A stretch of 64,000 nucleotides of DNA from Euglena gracilis (taxonomy: Eukaryota > Euglenida > Euglenophyceae > Euglenales), in the NCBI GenBank assembly GCA_039621445.1, contig CP154955.1:33587417-33651416 (forward strand), written 5' to 3'. Numbering within the stretch: the stretch's first letter is position 1; each line of letters opens with the position of its first letter. Both the position numbers and the translations under genes were made by a program. Below, piece by piece: positions 35,035-46,559 of the stretch. The notes beneath the pieces were generated by a model. That model was not told the origin of the DNA. It did not search any database and was given only the letters and a program-made list of their open reading frames with translations.

Positions 35035-37743
35035 GGCTTGGGATAGAAATATGCCTTCTGCGCTGCCTCAGCCACAGACAGCTGGACAGCCTGCAGCAAG
35101 GCCTGCACTCGGTCCCTCTCAAGCTGCTGTGCCACCTGCAAATCCACCACCACCGACCATCAATTCCCAAGCGGGGCTACGTGGGGACACAGGTGGCTCG
35201 GCCAGTTCGTGCGCAGTAAAATGCTGCCAGCCCGGTCCTCTGCTCCGCTGTCCCGTACTGCAACACCCACGCAATCACTCGCAGTGCTTTCTGCGGGATG
35301 GGCAGGTGGTTGAAGCATGCACACACCATGATGCGGTGCACGAGGCTCGTGATGTTTTACTAATTTGTGGGAGGGGGTCCAAAAACCAGTCAGACACTAT
35401 TTGGAGGGGAGATCCAGCCAGTCACTTCCCCCTCCAGGGGGAGGGGGGGGGTTGGCTGGGATCTTCTCTCAGGCGAGGTTTGAGGAAAACCCCAATCGGT
35501 GATCCTAAAAAAAAAACAGCCTGCCCCCCAGGGGGGGTTGCACGAAAGCACATGATGCAGGAATACACATACGCACGAGCGCCAAGTTGGTTGCTCCATG
35601 CATGTGTTTGTGCGCATATCTGCTTGACCTGGTGGGAAATTCATCTTCAGCATTATCGACACCTAGCTCCAGACTTACCACCCCAGCAGGGTTTTTTTAA
35701 GCAGGAATGGTGGGGATATGGTGGGTCAAAAATGAGGCTGCAGAAAATGTAAACGGGCTGTAGAGATCCTTGAGAAACCTCAAAAGCATTGACCATCACC
35801 GCGTTGCAAAAGATACATAAGCGCTGCCCAACAGGATGTCAGGTAACCAAACCGACGAGGCTATTTCCCGCCTGCTTCAATCATTCACCATTCACTGCCA
35901 CGGGGCCAACCTCAACGCACACCAGCTGCAGCTGCCACGGCTGGGGGTACTCCAACAGGTCGTTGAGGATGGCCCCCACCGCCTCGCTCTCTCCTGGGGG
36001 GTCGGCGCAGTGGCATCAGCATAGGAAGGAGGGCCCCCGCCGTCCCCCCGTGGCACAATGGCCCCTGCAGAGCCCTGGGGGAGGGGGGTGACCTGCGCTG
36101 TGGAAGGCTTGGGCGAACGCCTGCAGCTCACACCTGTGGGAAGGGAGGGGGAAGGGGGGAAGGGGGGAAGTGCACTTGATAAACCGGCAGGAACCCCCTG
36201 TCCTGGGCCGCCGTTCCTTTCACAGATGTCGCCCGGGGATCGGCATCCCCCAGCGCTGCCAGACAGCGGTCAACATTTGGTAACAGAACCTCTGACCCCG
36301 AATTCGGAGCCCGGTTTCCGTTCTCGATGGACAAACAGTGCGATGCCCAAGTGAGGAGGCAGGGTTGAGGGGCCACTCCGTCAGGCGGCACAGGGCCCCC
36401 TGGGGCGGCAGCCCTGCGCCTTCCCGCAGGGGGCGGGGGTTCGGGGTAGGGCCCCCTGCCCACCGTGGCAACGTCCCAAAACATATCCTTTCGGCGCCTT
36501 TGGAGCGGAAGGAGATTTTGGCTTAGTGTGGCTGGCTTGAGAATGACAGGAAGGGGTGGCGGGTTCCCATGCAGGGGATTTCTTGTGGACCCCAGGGGAG
36601 TCCAGCTGCCTGGCTGGAAAAAGGTGGTGGGAGGGAAGGCACTGACTGGACCGCCCCCTTCGCCTTCGGCGGCCCAACTCGCACTTCAGGGTTTTGATTG
36701 TTTGTGCTGCGCGTTTCCATTGCTTAAGGACCCAGGGGCAGTCCACTGGCCAACCATTTTGCTAGACACTGGGAAAAGTGGACTAGCTTGCCCCCCCCCC
36801 CCCCCCCGGGGAGGGGGGCCCAGGGCCGGGGGTGGTTTAAGCCCCCCCCCCCCCCCCCCCCCGGGGGGGGGGGGGGGGGCGGGGGACCCAACCCACTTTT
36901 CCCCGAAAAGGACAAAAAATTGTGAAATGCTAAAAATAGCACATTTTTCAAATGTGCTATTTTTTGCCTTTGGTGCCGAGAAGTATATCCCACCCCCTCT
37001 GGGGGGACCCCCCAGGGGGGGGGGGCTCAGCCGGACCCACCCTGCCCCCCCCCCGGGGTCCAAGACTCAAAAAAAAAAACCCTGTTCGGGGTCCCCCCGA
37101 CTTGAAAAAATAGTTCCTCCGGCGCTGTGTGCCGAGGTGGAAATGAAGTTTTTAATGCATTTTTTGACTGAATTTGTTCAAAAAAAAGCCCAAAACCCGG
37201 CCAAAAAAATGGGCATTTTTGGCCAGTTCTGGGGATCCAAAAAAAATTCGGCGCTTCGCGCTGGTCACGGGAAAATTTTTTTCACTAGCTAGAACTTCTG
37301 CTGGCCAAATTTGGGCTAGCTGCAGTCCCCCCCTCCCACTGCGAACCCTTAAACAATAGACTGGTGGGGGGATGGGGGTTCAGGAGGATCCAGCTGGCGA
37401 CTTTATTCCAGTGGACCCACTGGGGGCCCCCTCAGCCCACCTGGGAGCCACTGGCTGGGGGGGAAAAAACTGCTGGCTGACTGTCCCCCACCCCATGGGC
37501 CTTCCAACTTATGAAATGACCTGGAACGATGACCTGAGTAGTTTATTTTCAACTGGGGTTCAATGAACCAGTGGCGACTGGCACTGTGGCAGCCTCCGGC
37601 TCACACCAGGAGGGCTGCAACTCACCGCCGGCCACCACCCGCCACACGGCCCGCTGCAGCCGCCGCGTTGCCGCGTCGTCGGCCCAGCGGAGTGGGGCAT
37701 CGCGGAAGGCAAACACCGCCGCCGGCGTGCCGATGAATGGGAA
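35035..37743 (-). CDS. Unidentified multi-exon helical protein
   Basis: Exon-like minus-strand blocks: 37,743-37,626 (PAAVFAFRDAPLRWADDAAT.., ends at the donor GCG|GTGAGT); about 36,291-36,224 (NVDRCLAALGDADPRATS); about 36,136-36,094 (CELQAFAQAFHSA); 35,993-35,911 (ESEAVGAILNDLLEYPQPW..); 35,290-about 35,185 (KALRVIAWVLQYGTAEQRTG..); about 35,143-35,035 (VAQQLERDRVQALLQAVQLS..). All are GC3-rich, helical and have usable acceptors, but phases were not all made to agree and exons are probably missing. I do not recognise the family. The QYGTAEQR segment recalls Pumilio-type helical repeats, but this is only a hint. Neither the start nor the stop is fixed; the last block runs into apparent intron. 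Confidence 0.4.
35383..35470 (+). repeat. Dispersed repeat family D, fragment
   Basis: CCAAAAACCAGTCAGACACT, CCAGCCAGTCACTTCCCCC and a G run, as in the copies at 8,995 and 21,870. It lies in an intron of the unidentified helical-protein gene. Confidence 0.5.
36655..36702 (+). repeat. Fragment related to the outer arm of the 32-35 kb element
   Basis: GGCGGCCCAACTCGCACTTC followed by AGGGTTTTGATTG matches the minus-strand reading of 34,672-34,706 with few changes. Confidence 0.6.
36800..37370. repeat. G/C-run island
   Basis: Runs of C up to 22 and G up to 16, arranged as C-then-G palindromes (36,790-36,880), with an AGCACATTTTTCAAATGTGC hairpin near 36,937-36,957. No gene is seen. Confidence 0.6.
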
Positions 37744-37852
37744 CTGCTGGGCAGCATGCACGGGCTTCTTCCGCTGGGTCTGCTCCAGATTGGCTCAGTG
37801 CAAAGGGGAATCATGTTTTTTTTAAAAAGATATCATCATTGTTTCATAATTC

Positions 37853-37943
<91 letters not shown>
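37853..37943 (+). repeat. (TAA)n array flanked by a direct repeat
   Basis: About 30 TAA units. The array is bracketed by two copies of ATCATTGTTTCATAATTCT, at 37,835-37,853 and 37,961-37,979. The flanking repeat may record slippage or an insertion. Confidence 0.95.
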
Positions 37944-37999
37944 TCATAATTCATCAAAACATCATTGTTTCATAATTCTCAAGCACAGCTGCTGGAAAG

Positions 38000-39515
38000 G
38001 AAGAAAGAGCACTTGGACTTTCTCCTGGGCACACTAACCAACACTCTCTGACAATGCACTTGATCCTGTCCATACAAACAAAAACAAAAACAATAAAAAG
38101 AGTGTGATGTTTTTCGTTTGTCATGACAATTTATTGATGATAATTGATGGCTTCTCGAAAGTGTACGAAACCAGGGCTTGGGTGTAAAGGCTGTGGTACA
38201 GCTCGTACGTCTGTGGAATGGAGCGAGCAATTCACAACCCGGCTGCATAACCCGAGGACCCTGCACCAGACATACAATTGGTCACATTTGCTTGCTTCGG
38301 GCATCGAAATTTTCACCAATGAGGTGCAATTGTTACTGCAGTCTGGCTTCAATATCTTTAACTCCAATGAAGAAAAAAACAACCCCCACCCCCCGCCAAC
38401 TCCAATGAAAAGGCAGCCAGAACGTCCCACGCTTGGAAAACACACGAGAAAATGAAGGTTGTGCATTGTTATTGGTCGATCCAAAAGAACAATTTTGGGA
38501 TCAGAGGTGGACTCCAACAATAGCCGCAAGGGCCACAAATACCTCGAGGAGCCTCGGTTGGCGTCAACTCCTCATCCACCAACACAGGAGGGCATAGGCA
38601 AACCATTGATCCTCCAGAACACAAAACAAAACTGGTGAGCAATGCTCTATTTTGGATGATCCCCCATCGCTCAGAGAGGAACCCCCCCTCCCGCCTGCGG
38701 ATGACTGAAGTTTGCCGACAGGGCCCTGCAGGCAAACTTCAGACATCCACAGGCCGGGGGGGGGGGGGGGGGTCAGGGCTGGACGGGAAGGCCTGGTGGG
38801 GGAGGGTCAGACGCCTCCCCACCCGCCATGGCACCCACTCAAAGAAAATTCCTTCGGCGCCGAAGGAAAATTTTGGCCTTAAAATCGGCGCACCCGGAAA
38901 TATGGGAAGGCCTGGTGGGGGGGGGGGTTGCTACCACCAGCATGGGGGAGAGGGGGGGTTGGACCCCCACCCCACCACCCTACCACCAGCATGGGGATGG
39001 GGGAGGGGGGGTCGACCCCCCGGATCCCGTGAAGCCCTGGGGGGGGGGGGGGGGGGGAGAAAACTTTGGGTCCAAAAACTTTACGGCGCTTTTGCACCAA
39101 AAAAAAAACCGACAACCTCCCCTCTGCTGCCCACTCAGCCCACCCCTCCCCTACCCATCGGGCAGGGCCGGTACCCACCCCCATGGTTCACAAAAAAATA
39201 CTCCGTCACCCACCTCAGCCTCCAGCCGGGGCTCCTATTCTTTATCTTTGAGGGGTGAGTTGGGCTTTTCTCCATCATGAGCAGCGGAAGGATTCAAAAA
39301 AAATGCGAAAAGAAAAAAGATCTCAATCGACCAAGAGCTCAAAATATGGGGAAAAAAACCTCAATGTTGTATGATCACAAAGTTGGTATGATGCCTCATT
39401 GATGTTAAAAACTGGGCCACGGTATCCTGTTTTGAGCACGGCAGTGCATGCTGCAATGCCGGTGTAGTTTCAAAATGTTCAGAGAACTGATTCAAAAATC
39501 ATCCTCAAATACAAG
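38000..39515. other. Stretch without a recognised gene; G/C-run repeats and a hairpin
   Basis: No exon was recognised. The second half has GGCCTGGTGGGGG and ACCACCAGCATGGGG words repeated around G and C runs (38,786-39,050). A perfect palindrome (AAAATTCCTTCGGC / GCCGAAGGAAAATTTT) lies at 38,845-38,874, one of several CCTTCGGCGCC hairpins in the window. Confidence 0.5.
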
Positions 39516-39516
39516 G

Positions 39517-39866
<350 letters not shown>

Positions 39867-40289
39867 GCAAAGGTCCAGCAATGGTCTGGGCAATAGCCCA
39901 GTGGCGTTGGAGGGGATAAAGAGACAGGAGACCGGTTGTGGGGTCGCTGTTCAGCTGGAGTGGTTAGGATGGCCTCGGACAGCAAACCCAGAGAAGGCAA
40001 AGGCATGAACAAAGGTGGGTGGGGAAAAAAAGAACAAACCAAGTGTCAACCAGTTGGTCAGTGGTGGCTTTGGGGGGGCGGTACCCCAGTATTATCCCTC
40101 CCCACCCAATATAAACCCCCCCCACTTATAAACCCCCGGGGGTTTAATGGATCCGGTTTGGTTGGTCGGCCGAAGGGGGGGGTATAGGTGGGGGGGTCGC
40201 TGAGCTCTTATCTCTTTGGAGTAAGAGCGAAGCTTACCACCAGGGAAAAGGGGGGGTCCAACCCCCTCCCCCGGCCCCCCCCTCTGGGT

Positions 40290-40412
40290 AGACCGTGAAA
40301 ACCGCGGATTATCACCATGATCCCGGACCGGTTCCCGAATTTTTTTTTTGAGCGACTGGATTTCTAGTTTCCGAATCACCTGGGTTTGACCCCCAACTCC
40401 CCGCCAGGCCCA
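40290..40412 (+). repeat. Dispersed repeat family B, copy 2
   Basis: AAACCGCGGATTATCACC, TCCCGGACC, GAGCGACTGGATTTC and CCGCCAGGCC, as at 7,265-7,395. Confidence 0.6.
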
Positions 40413-40499
40413 AGTTATTCACGCGCGAAGGGGTCCAAACTGGGTAGGATCGGCCCCCCCCCCCCCCCGGCATAAGCCCCCCCCCCCCTTTGGACTCTG

Positions 40500-41205
40500 C
40501 CATTTCGGGCCCAAAAACTGATATTTTCAAAATATCTCAAAAATGATGCAAAATCAAAGGAAATGTCCGGAGACCTAATTTGAAGCCCTTGAAACGCCCC
40601 ATCTATATATATATATATATATTGATTTCCACACAGCTCACTGCCAAGCCCGAGATACGGCCGTTTTCGGCCCAGATGGCCGTTTTATACACTTTTCCCA
40701 CTGTTTGACTTGGCCGTTTTCGGGGGGTGGGGGGGTCAAAAAATCAATGTTCTCAAAACATCTCGAAAATGATGCAAAATCAAAGGAAATGTCCGGAGAC
40801 CTAAATTGAATCCCTTGGAACGTTCTATCTACCGCTATTTTGATTTCCCCGCAACTCCCCGCCTAGCCCGAGATACGGCCGTTTTCGGCGCAGATGGCCG
40901 TTTTGTACACTTTTCCCTCTGTTCGACTTAGCCGTTTTCGGCCAAAAAAAGTCGAAAAAAATCGAAAAAAAATTTTTGGGGTGGGGGAGAAAAAAATCGA
41001 TGTTTTCACAATTTCTCGAAAATGATGCAAAATCAAAGGAAATGTCCGGAGACCTAAATTGAAGCCCTTGGAACGCTCTATCTACTGGGATTTTGGTTTC
41101 CCCGCAGCTCACCGCCTAGCCCGAGATACGGCCGTTTTTCAGCCAATTTAGGGCATTTTGTACACTTTTTCCACTGTCCGACTTGGCCGTTTTCGGCCAA
41201 AAAAG
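40500..41205 (+). repeat. Satellite of about 240-bp units, three copies
   Basis: Each unit contains AAAATGATGCAAAATCAAAG, GGAAATGTCCGGAGACCTAA, CCCGAGATACGGCCGTTTT, and then ACACTTTTCCC.CTGT and GGCCGTTTTCGG. Units start near 40,500, 40,737 and 40,980. The first carries an (AT)n insertion at 40,604-40,622. Divergence between units is modest. Confidence 0.85.
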
Positions 41206-41645
41206 TCGAAAAAATCGAAAAAAAATTTGCCCGAAACGATGTTTTTGGGCCTCCCGGACCCAGAAAAACTGTTTTTGGGCCGAAAATGAGCCTGTTTTGG
41301 GCCGTCAACCCATTGACTTTGGGTCATTTTCGGGTCAGAAAAGTTTGAAAAAATCGAAAAAAAATTTTGCCCGAAACGATGTTTTTTGGCCTCCCGGACC
41401 CGGAAAAAACTGTTTTTTGAGCCGAAAATGAGCGTTTTTCGACCCGCCAGCCCCCCGTTTTGGGCCCGAAACCAATGGACTGTGGCTCATTTTCGGTCAA
41501 AAAAGTCGAAAAAATCGAAAAAAAAATTTTGCCCAAAACCATGTTTTTTGGCCTCCTGGACCCGGAAAACATGTTTTTTGAGCCCAAAACGACTGTTTTT
41601 TTGACCCCCTGACCTCCCGTTTCGGGCACAAAACCCTTGCATTTC
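41195..41645 (+). repeat. Second tandem repeat of about 155-bp units
   Basis: Three diverging units, each with AAAAAGTCGAAAAAATCGAA, GCCCGAAACGATGTTTTTTG and GGCCTCCCGGACCCGGAAAA, then TTGAGCCGAAAATGA. They start near 41,195, 41,340 and 41,500. The GTCGAAAAAATCGAA word is shared with the end of the preceding satellite, so the two arrays share ancestry. Confidence 0.8.
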
Positions 41646-41687
41646 ATTCAAAAGAGCCCCATGGAGTGGGCCGGTTTATATGGGGGG

Positions 41688-41798
41688 GGTCAATGAAGGG
41701 GTAGGTGCGCGCTTATCAAGAAGTCAGCACTATTCAAAACCTGGTCAATGAAGGGGTAGGTGCGCGCTTATCAAGAGCTCAGCACTATTCAAAACCTG
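41688..41798 (+). repeat. Direct repeat of about 55 bp, two copies
   Basis: GTCAATGAAGGGGTAGGTGC followed by GCGCTTATCAAGA.GTCAGC occurs twice in tandem with near identity, then ACTATTCAAAACCTGG closes each copy. Confidence 0.95.
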
Positions 41799-42539
41799 GT
41801 TTATAGGTCCCGGAATTGTTGGTGAAAATCCGACCCCCCAAAATGACCCCGAAACCCCCCCCAAATTGTCAATTTTTGGCAAATTTGGTCAAAAATGGCA
41901 TTTTTGATGATGGTAGGTGTCAAAAAAATTGCCAAAAAATCAGTTTTTGGGTGGTTTGCGGCCAAAAAAAATCGTCCCCGGCGGCTTTCATTTTTCTTCC
42001 CGAAGGGGGGGTTTATAGGTCCCGGTTTGGTTGGTCGGCCCGAGGGGGGGGGGGGTTGATAGGTGGGGGGGGGGGGGGGTGGAAGGGGGGGGGGGTTTAC
42101 AAGTGGGGGGGGGTTACACAATTCAAAGCCTTGAAGTCCAACCTAAATCCAACACCAATGGTGTATACGAACACACACACACACACACACATACATGAAA
42201 GGGGGTTCTGTTTTGATTGAATATCAAGGAGTTTGGTGGTGGTTCAGGGACACAAAATCCCTTCCAAAATGCAGAATAGCCTCATACCCCAAGCAGGAAA
42301 CAAGGCAGCTTGTGCAGCTGCCAAGAACACGTCCTCAAGAATTGAGTGTAGTCTCTTCACAATCCTCCAAAGCGAACATACATATTCAGATATACAGAAG
42401 GCTGCAAACCATTGCTCTCAAAGATACGGTCTGTCTCAGTTCGGTCGATTCATGTTCCAGCTGTTCCAAATATATTTCCTCGGTTTCAAAAAGTGACAAC
42501 ACGTGTCGAAAACACATATGGCATAAAGTCAGGCCCCCT

Positions 42540-42727
42540 TACCCGGGTAAGGGGTGGGTAAGGGGTGGGTGAGGGGGGGGTGAGGGGTGGGTAAGGGGTG
42601 GGTAAGGGGTGGGTAAGGGGTGGGTAAAGGGTGGGTAAAGGGTGGGTAAGGGGGGTGTAAGGGGGGGGGTAAGGGATGGGTAAGGGGGGGTAAGGGGTGG
42701 GTAAGGGGGGTAAGGGGGGGGTGAGGA
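42540..42727 (+). repeat. G-rich minisatellite (GGGTAAGGGGT)n, array 1
   Basis: About 16 units of an 11-bp G-rich word (AAGGGGTGGGT in another phase), with GAGG and AAAG variants. Four or more G-tracts per 25 bases make G-quadruplex formation likely. The opposite strand reads as Thr-Pro-Leu-Pro repeats. Confidence 0.95.
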
Positions 42728-43232
42728 GGAAATGTATGGGGATGTTGTTGATTACGTTGGTTGACAAAACAGGATGGATTGCACTTTTTTATGGCACCTT
42801 TGCAGTTTTCCCACAATGGCAGTGAACACTGATGTGTTGTTTGGTTATGTATTGCAATATTTTGGTGCTTATTCTGAGTTATTGGAACTATTGGTGACGG
42901 CGACGGTGATGAGTAGACACATATCTTCCCCTCTTCGCCACACGACAGCCGTCCCTGGTGCCTGGATTGATAAAACAATCACCCTCACCACCCTCACAAA
43001 AAACCTCCGCCTGGTTGTGACGTTTCACGCCCATCCTTGTGCTGTGCATTTCATTGAATAGGTTCCGTTCTTTGCCCTCAAAATCGACCAGAGACGAGGA
43101 TGAGGTTTATTTTTTTGCCGGGGGGGTCTGGGGGGGGGGGGCGGGAACCCCCCCGGGAAATGGAGCAGTTCAATGGGTCCCACTACTTGCCATCAAAATG
43201 ATGCATCCGAAACATTTTTGTCCCACATGACT

Positions 43233-43316
43233 TGGGGTAAGGGGTGGGTAAGGGGTGGGTAAGGGGTGGGTAAGGGGTGGGTAAGGGGTGGGTAAGGGGA
43301 AAGGGGGTGGTAAGGG
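43233..43316 (+). repeat. G-rich minisatellite (GGGTAAGGGGT)n, array 2
   Basis: Six nearly perfect 11-bp units identical in sequence and orientation to the array 500 bp upstream. Confidence 0.95.
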
Positions 43317-43550
43317 GGCTTCACTTTGTGCCATGACTAGTCGAAAAATAAATTCCATCTGCCAAAAAAATGAACTAATTTTTTGGGAGACAAGGAAGCG
43401 AATATGTCAGGGACAGTTGGGAATTATTTTGAGGATTCATGGGCCAAAATCAGGCCAAAAATGGACCCATTCAGGTTTTCGGCCTTCAGCAACCGAGTGC
43501 CTTCGCAGGGTGCTCAGGCCAGGCTTCTTTTTACCAACCCCCAGGGGAGG

Positions 43551-43795
43551 GGATGCCTTGTGATATGGGGTGACTGTCCATGCCCCCCCCCCGGTACCCC
43601 CCTGCACCGGGGGGGGGGGGGTTCTGGACCCTGGTGCCTGCTGACCAAGCCAAATTTCTCTCAAAAATGCCATTTTCAGCCCCCGGCACCTACTGCCGGG
43701 GGGGGGGGGGAGCACAACCCCCCCCCACCAAGGGGTGGGGGTGGGTCGAAAATGCCCCCTAACCCCCTGTCTGCCCATAGCATGCCCCCCCCGGG
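43551..43795 (+). repeat. Dispersed repeat family A, copy 3
   Basis: TGCCTTGTGATATGGGGTGA, GGACCCTGGTGCCTGCTGACC, AAGCCAAATTTC, AAAATGCCATTTTC, then C and G runs, as in the copies at 5,680 and 11,945. Confidence 0.6.
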
Positions 43796-43962
43796 GGGGG
43801 ATTAAACAGCCACCTCAAAATACATTCCGTCAGTCTGTCAGTTGTTAGTTGTTAGTCGTGATGGTCCTCCTCCATGCTGTGTGTCAAGACCACCAGGGTT
43901 CGGGTCCGTTTCATCATGAGGGGGCGCTGGAGGTGGCGGGCCGGGCGGTGCTGCCCGGACGT

Positions 43963-44080
43963 AGTCCGCCACGGCCTCCCCGAGCACGGCGCTGGTGTAC
44001 GTGCGCGCCAGGAGACTGCCGGCCTGCAGGAGGCCCCCGAGCAGGCCCGCGCTGCCGGTAAGGCTCACCGCAGCGGCTGA
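43963..44080 (-). CDS. Isolated exon, Gly/Leu-rich amphipathic segment
   Basis: A GC3-rich minus-strand exon after the acceptor CCCCTCAG at 44,081. It reads AAVSLTGSAGLLGGLLQAGS, then LLARTYTSAVLGEAVADYVR. A GT donor in the last TAC|GTCCGG or a GC donor just after it is possible. The small-residue pattern suggests a membrane or packed helix. The family is unknown, and no other exon of this gene was found nearby. Confidence 0.4.
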
Positions 44081-44931
44081 GGGGACGGGAGGCGGCGCAG
44101 CGTGGCGGCAGCAAGTCAGGGTCAGGGAGGTTTGGCCCCGCCCCGCCCCTTTGGGTTGGGAGGGGGGGTTGGGGGGGGGGTGGGGGAAAAAGGGGGGGGG
44201 GGGGGGGGGTAGGGAGGGTTGCATTGATGCCCAGTCATCAGCTCAGGATGGACGCTGGGGCCAAAAAAAAGTGGGCATACGTGGTGGGGATTTGCCCTCT
44301 ATCCCGTACCCGACGATGCGCGACGGCGCTGCTCTATGTTGCTGGACCGTGTCAGCAACATGTGAGGTTCAAGGCCTGGCAGGTTCCAGGAGCTTTTGTT
44401 TGAAAATGCTGTGGACCACTGAGAAGGCACTCACATTGCACGCTGTCTGTGCCAATACAAAACAACACCCAGCAAACTTCTACACATTAGATATCGATGA
44501 CTTCGTTTAACATTTTTGGGGGTCAGATTACTGTTTTGGGTAAAATTCAGGTGAATTTCTAGGAGGAGGGTTGGGGTCAGGATTCTGTTTTAGGGCAGTC
44601 TTACTTTGAGTCAGTCTTACCTTATTTTGAGCCTAGCATTGTCCCAGATTTAGGCCAAATTCAAAGCCGGAATCCCCTAACCCTGATGACAATAACCGTA
44701 ACCTAACCCCCCCCCCAAACCTAACCCTGAACTTAACCCTAAACTCTAACATCAAAAACGCTTCCGCACTCTGAATTTCAAGAAAATCCTCCAACAAGTG
44801 GTCCAATACGGATGCCAAGCCATGGCTGCCACCTTTGGTTCCAAATGAGATTGATGCACTCGCTGCCCAAATCCCTGAAGACAGCACATTTATGTGTGCG
44901 TACACATATGAACATACAGATATGTAACCTA

Positions 44932-45565
44932 CAGTGAGGACAAAAATTACGGGAGACAAAAATTACGGAAAAAAATTACGGGAAAAAATTATGGGAAAAT
45001 TTTGCGTTTGAAAAAATTAATTATGGGAAGATTATCATTTTAGAAGACAACGGAAGATAAATTTTCAGTTTTTTCCAATTTTGTTCTTTTTGAGCGAAAA
45101 CACCTTTTGAAAATGTTTTTTTTGCAGATCTTTTTTGCAATGGACTCCATGGCATTGCCCCGTACAGTTTTGCAAGAAGTTTTGGATAGGGATATTTCCA
45201 ATCCCCTCCTTGCATCTGGGACAAAAGCCTGGGTGCAGCTCTTCAGGCCACCATGAAGCCTGAGTCTTTGTTTCCATGTGAGTGTGGTGGCCAGACCGCA
45301 CGCAAATGTGTTGTGTGTGGTGACCATGTCTGTGATGGTTGCTTTTCTGACCACACCTCTGCAGTTTGCCCCATTTAGACCTTGGACAGTGTTCTCTGTC
45401 CATTGGGACTTTCACTCTTTGGTTTGTGTTTTGCGAACCTCTTTGGAGTCACCACATATGAAGGGCGTAGGAAAGGTACACCGGACAAAAATTACGGGAA
45501 AAAAATATGGGAAAATCGGGGTGGTTTCCCATAATTTTTGTCTCCCGTAATTTTTGTCCGCACTG
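44932..45565. mobile_element. Tc1/mariner-like non-autonomous transposon
   Basis: 634 bp, flanked by TA target duplications (44,930-44,931 and 45,566-45,567). The terminal inverted repeats of about 34 bp differ by one base: CAGTG, A or C, then GGACAAAAATTACGGGAGAC and AAAAATTA. The CAGTG start and TA duplication are typical of the Tc1/mariner superfamily. The element is too short for a full DDE transposase; the only coding signal is the small cysteine-rich ORF inside. Confidence 0.85.
45253..45378 (+). CDS. 41-codon cysteine-rich ORF inside the Tc1/mariner-like element
   Basis: MKPESLFPCECGG at the start and CPI before a TAG at the end. Between them are paired cysteines in the pattern C-x-C-x7-C-x2-C-x4-C-x2-C-x3-H-x4-C, which looks like a zinc-binding (double ribbon or treble-clef) fold. 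The frame just upstream (45,140-45,256) reads MDSMALPRTVLQEVLDR.. and stops in TGA overlapping this ATG. It may be the C-terminal cysteine-rich tail of a decayed transposase left after internal deletion, or a small protein of its own. Confidence 0.45.
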   Translation: MKPESLFPCECGGQTARKCVVCGDHVCDGCFSDHTSAVCPI

Positions 45566-45814
45566 TATATGTTTCATATACACATACACGTAGGTACATG
45601 TTAACATAGACATGAATTAATTTCAAATTTCGCCACAAAACAGAAATTCCACCCAATTAAAATTGCCTGCCAACACCAAATTTTCTCCAACTTTTAAATT
45701 CAGGCTGAATGTGACCGAACCAGGAGGGAAGGGGGTTGCCATGGAGTGTCCTGGAGCGCCTCATGAGGCATCCCCCCCCCCCCCCCCCCGGGGTCGTGCC
45801 CACCTGCCATTGGA

Positions 45815-45905
45815 ACAAAAGCAGGCCAAAAATGACCATTTTCATGCCTTCCTGCATCGTTAACGCCGGAGTGTCTTGAGCGAGTGCCCAGGCACCTTTG
45901 ACCAA
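45815..45905 (+). repeat. Dispersed repeat family F, copy 2
   Basis: GGCCAAAAATGACCATTTTC, TGCCTTCCTGCATCGTTAAC, then GCCGGAGTGTCTTGAGCGAG and GTGCCCAGGCAC, in the order seen at 25,485. Confidence 0.5.
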
Positions 45906-46179
45906 ACGACCTCCTCCCCCCCCCGGGGGGGTGTTGGATCTGGCCTTGAAATTCAGCCCGGGGATTCTGCTATTCTGTCAGAGGGCAGCATATCCCAAAC
46001 CCTTCTACAAAAAAAAAAACTACCAATGGCAGGAGGCGCCAGGTGGCCCATAGTTGCCAAGAACACCGGCAAAAGACACCCGTCTTGGAATCAACTGCTT
46101 TTTGCACACCTGTATTCCAAGCCTCTTTTTATCTGGGAGGTGGACCCCTCACCAGGGGCACCTGTGTAAAACCCCCCAA

Positions 46180-46500
46180 TAAGTGCGCAGTGCTCTAATT
46201 ATGCGCAGTGCCCTAATACGTGTGCACCCCCCAATGGTCAAAAAAAAATGCGCACCCCCCCCCAAAAGAGACATCACTGAAACATCTAGAAAAGCACACA
46301 CAATTCTCAGAACTGTCCTTCAGACAATTCTGAAGGATTGTGTGCACTTCCATCATCCAAACCCAAATTTGACACATAATCACGTTATTCATAGCTTGAC
46401 GTCACAATATAGGGGGGAAATTGAAAAAGAGTGGGGGGGAAAGAAAGTATTTTGGGCTTTGCCCTAATAAATGCGCAGTGCCCTAATAAATGCACACCCC
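46180..46500 (+). repeat. GCGCAGTGCCCTAATA direct repeats
   Basis: TGCGCAGTGCCCTAATA followed by a TG.GCACCCC word occurs at 46,200-46,232 and 46,474-46,500, with partial copies just before each. The 240 bp between them is non-repetitive. This may be a short element with subterminal repeats. Confidence 0.5.
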
Positions 46501-46559
46501 TTGAGGTCCGAAACCTCGTCTTTAAAATGTGCGCACCCGTGCACTCATTAGGGGGGAGG

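Noticed and set aside
42486-43358. Thr-Pro-Leu-Pro repeat proteins on the minus strand
   Set aside because: They are readings of the 11-bp G-rich minisatellites.
44690-44760. CCTAACCCTGAACTTAACCCTAAACTC as an interstitial telomere
   Set aside because: Units are irregular and few; it also resembles the CCCTAACCC words of the foldback elements at 15 kb.
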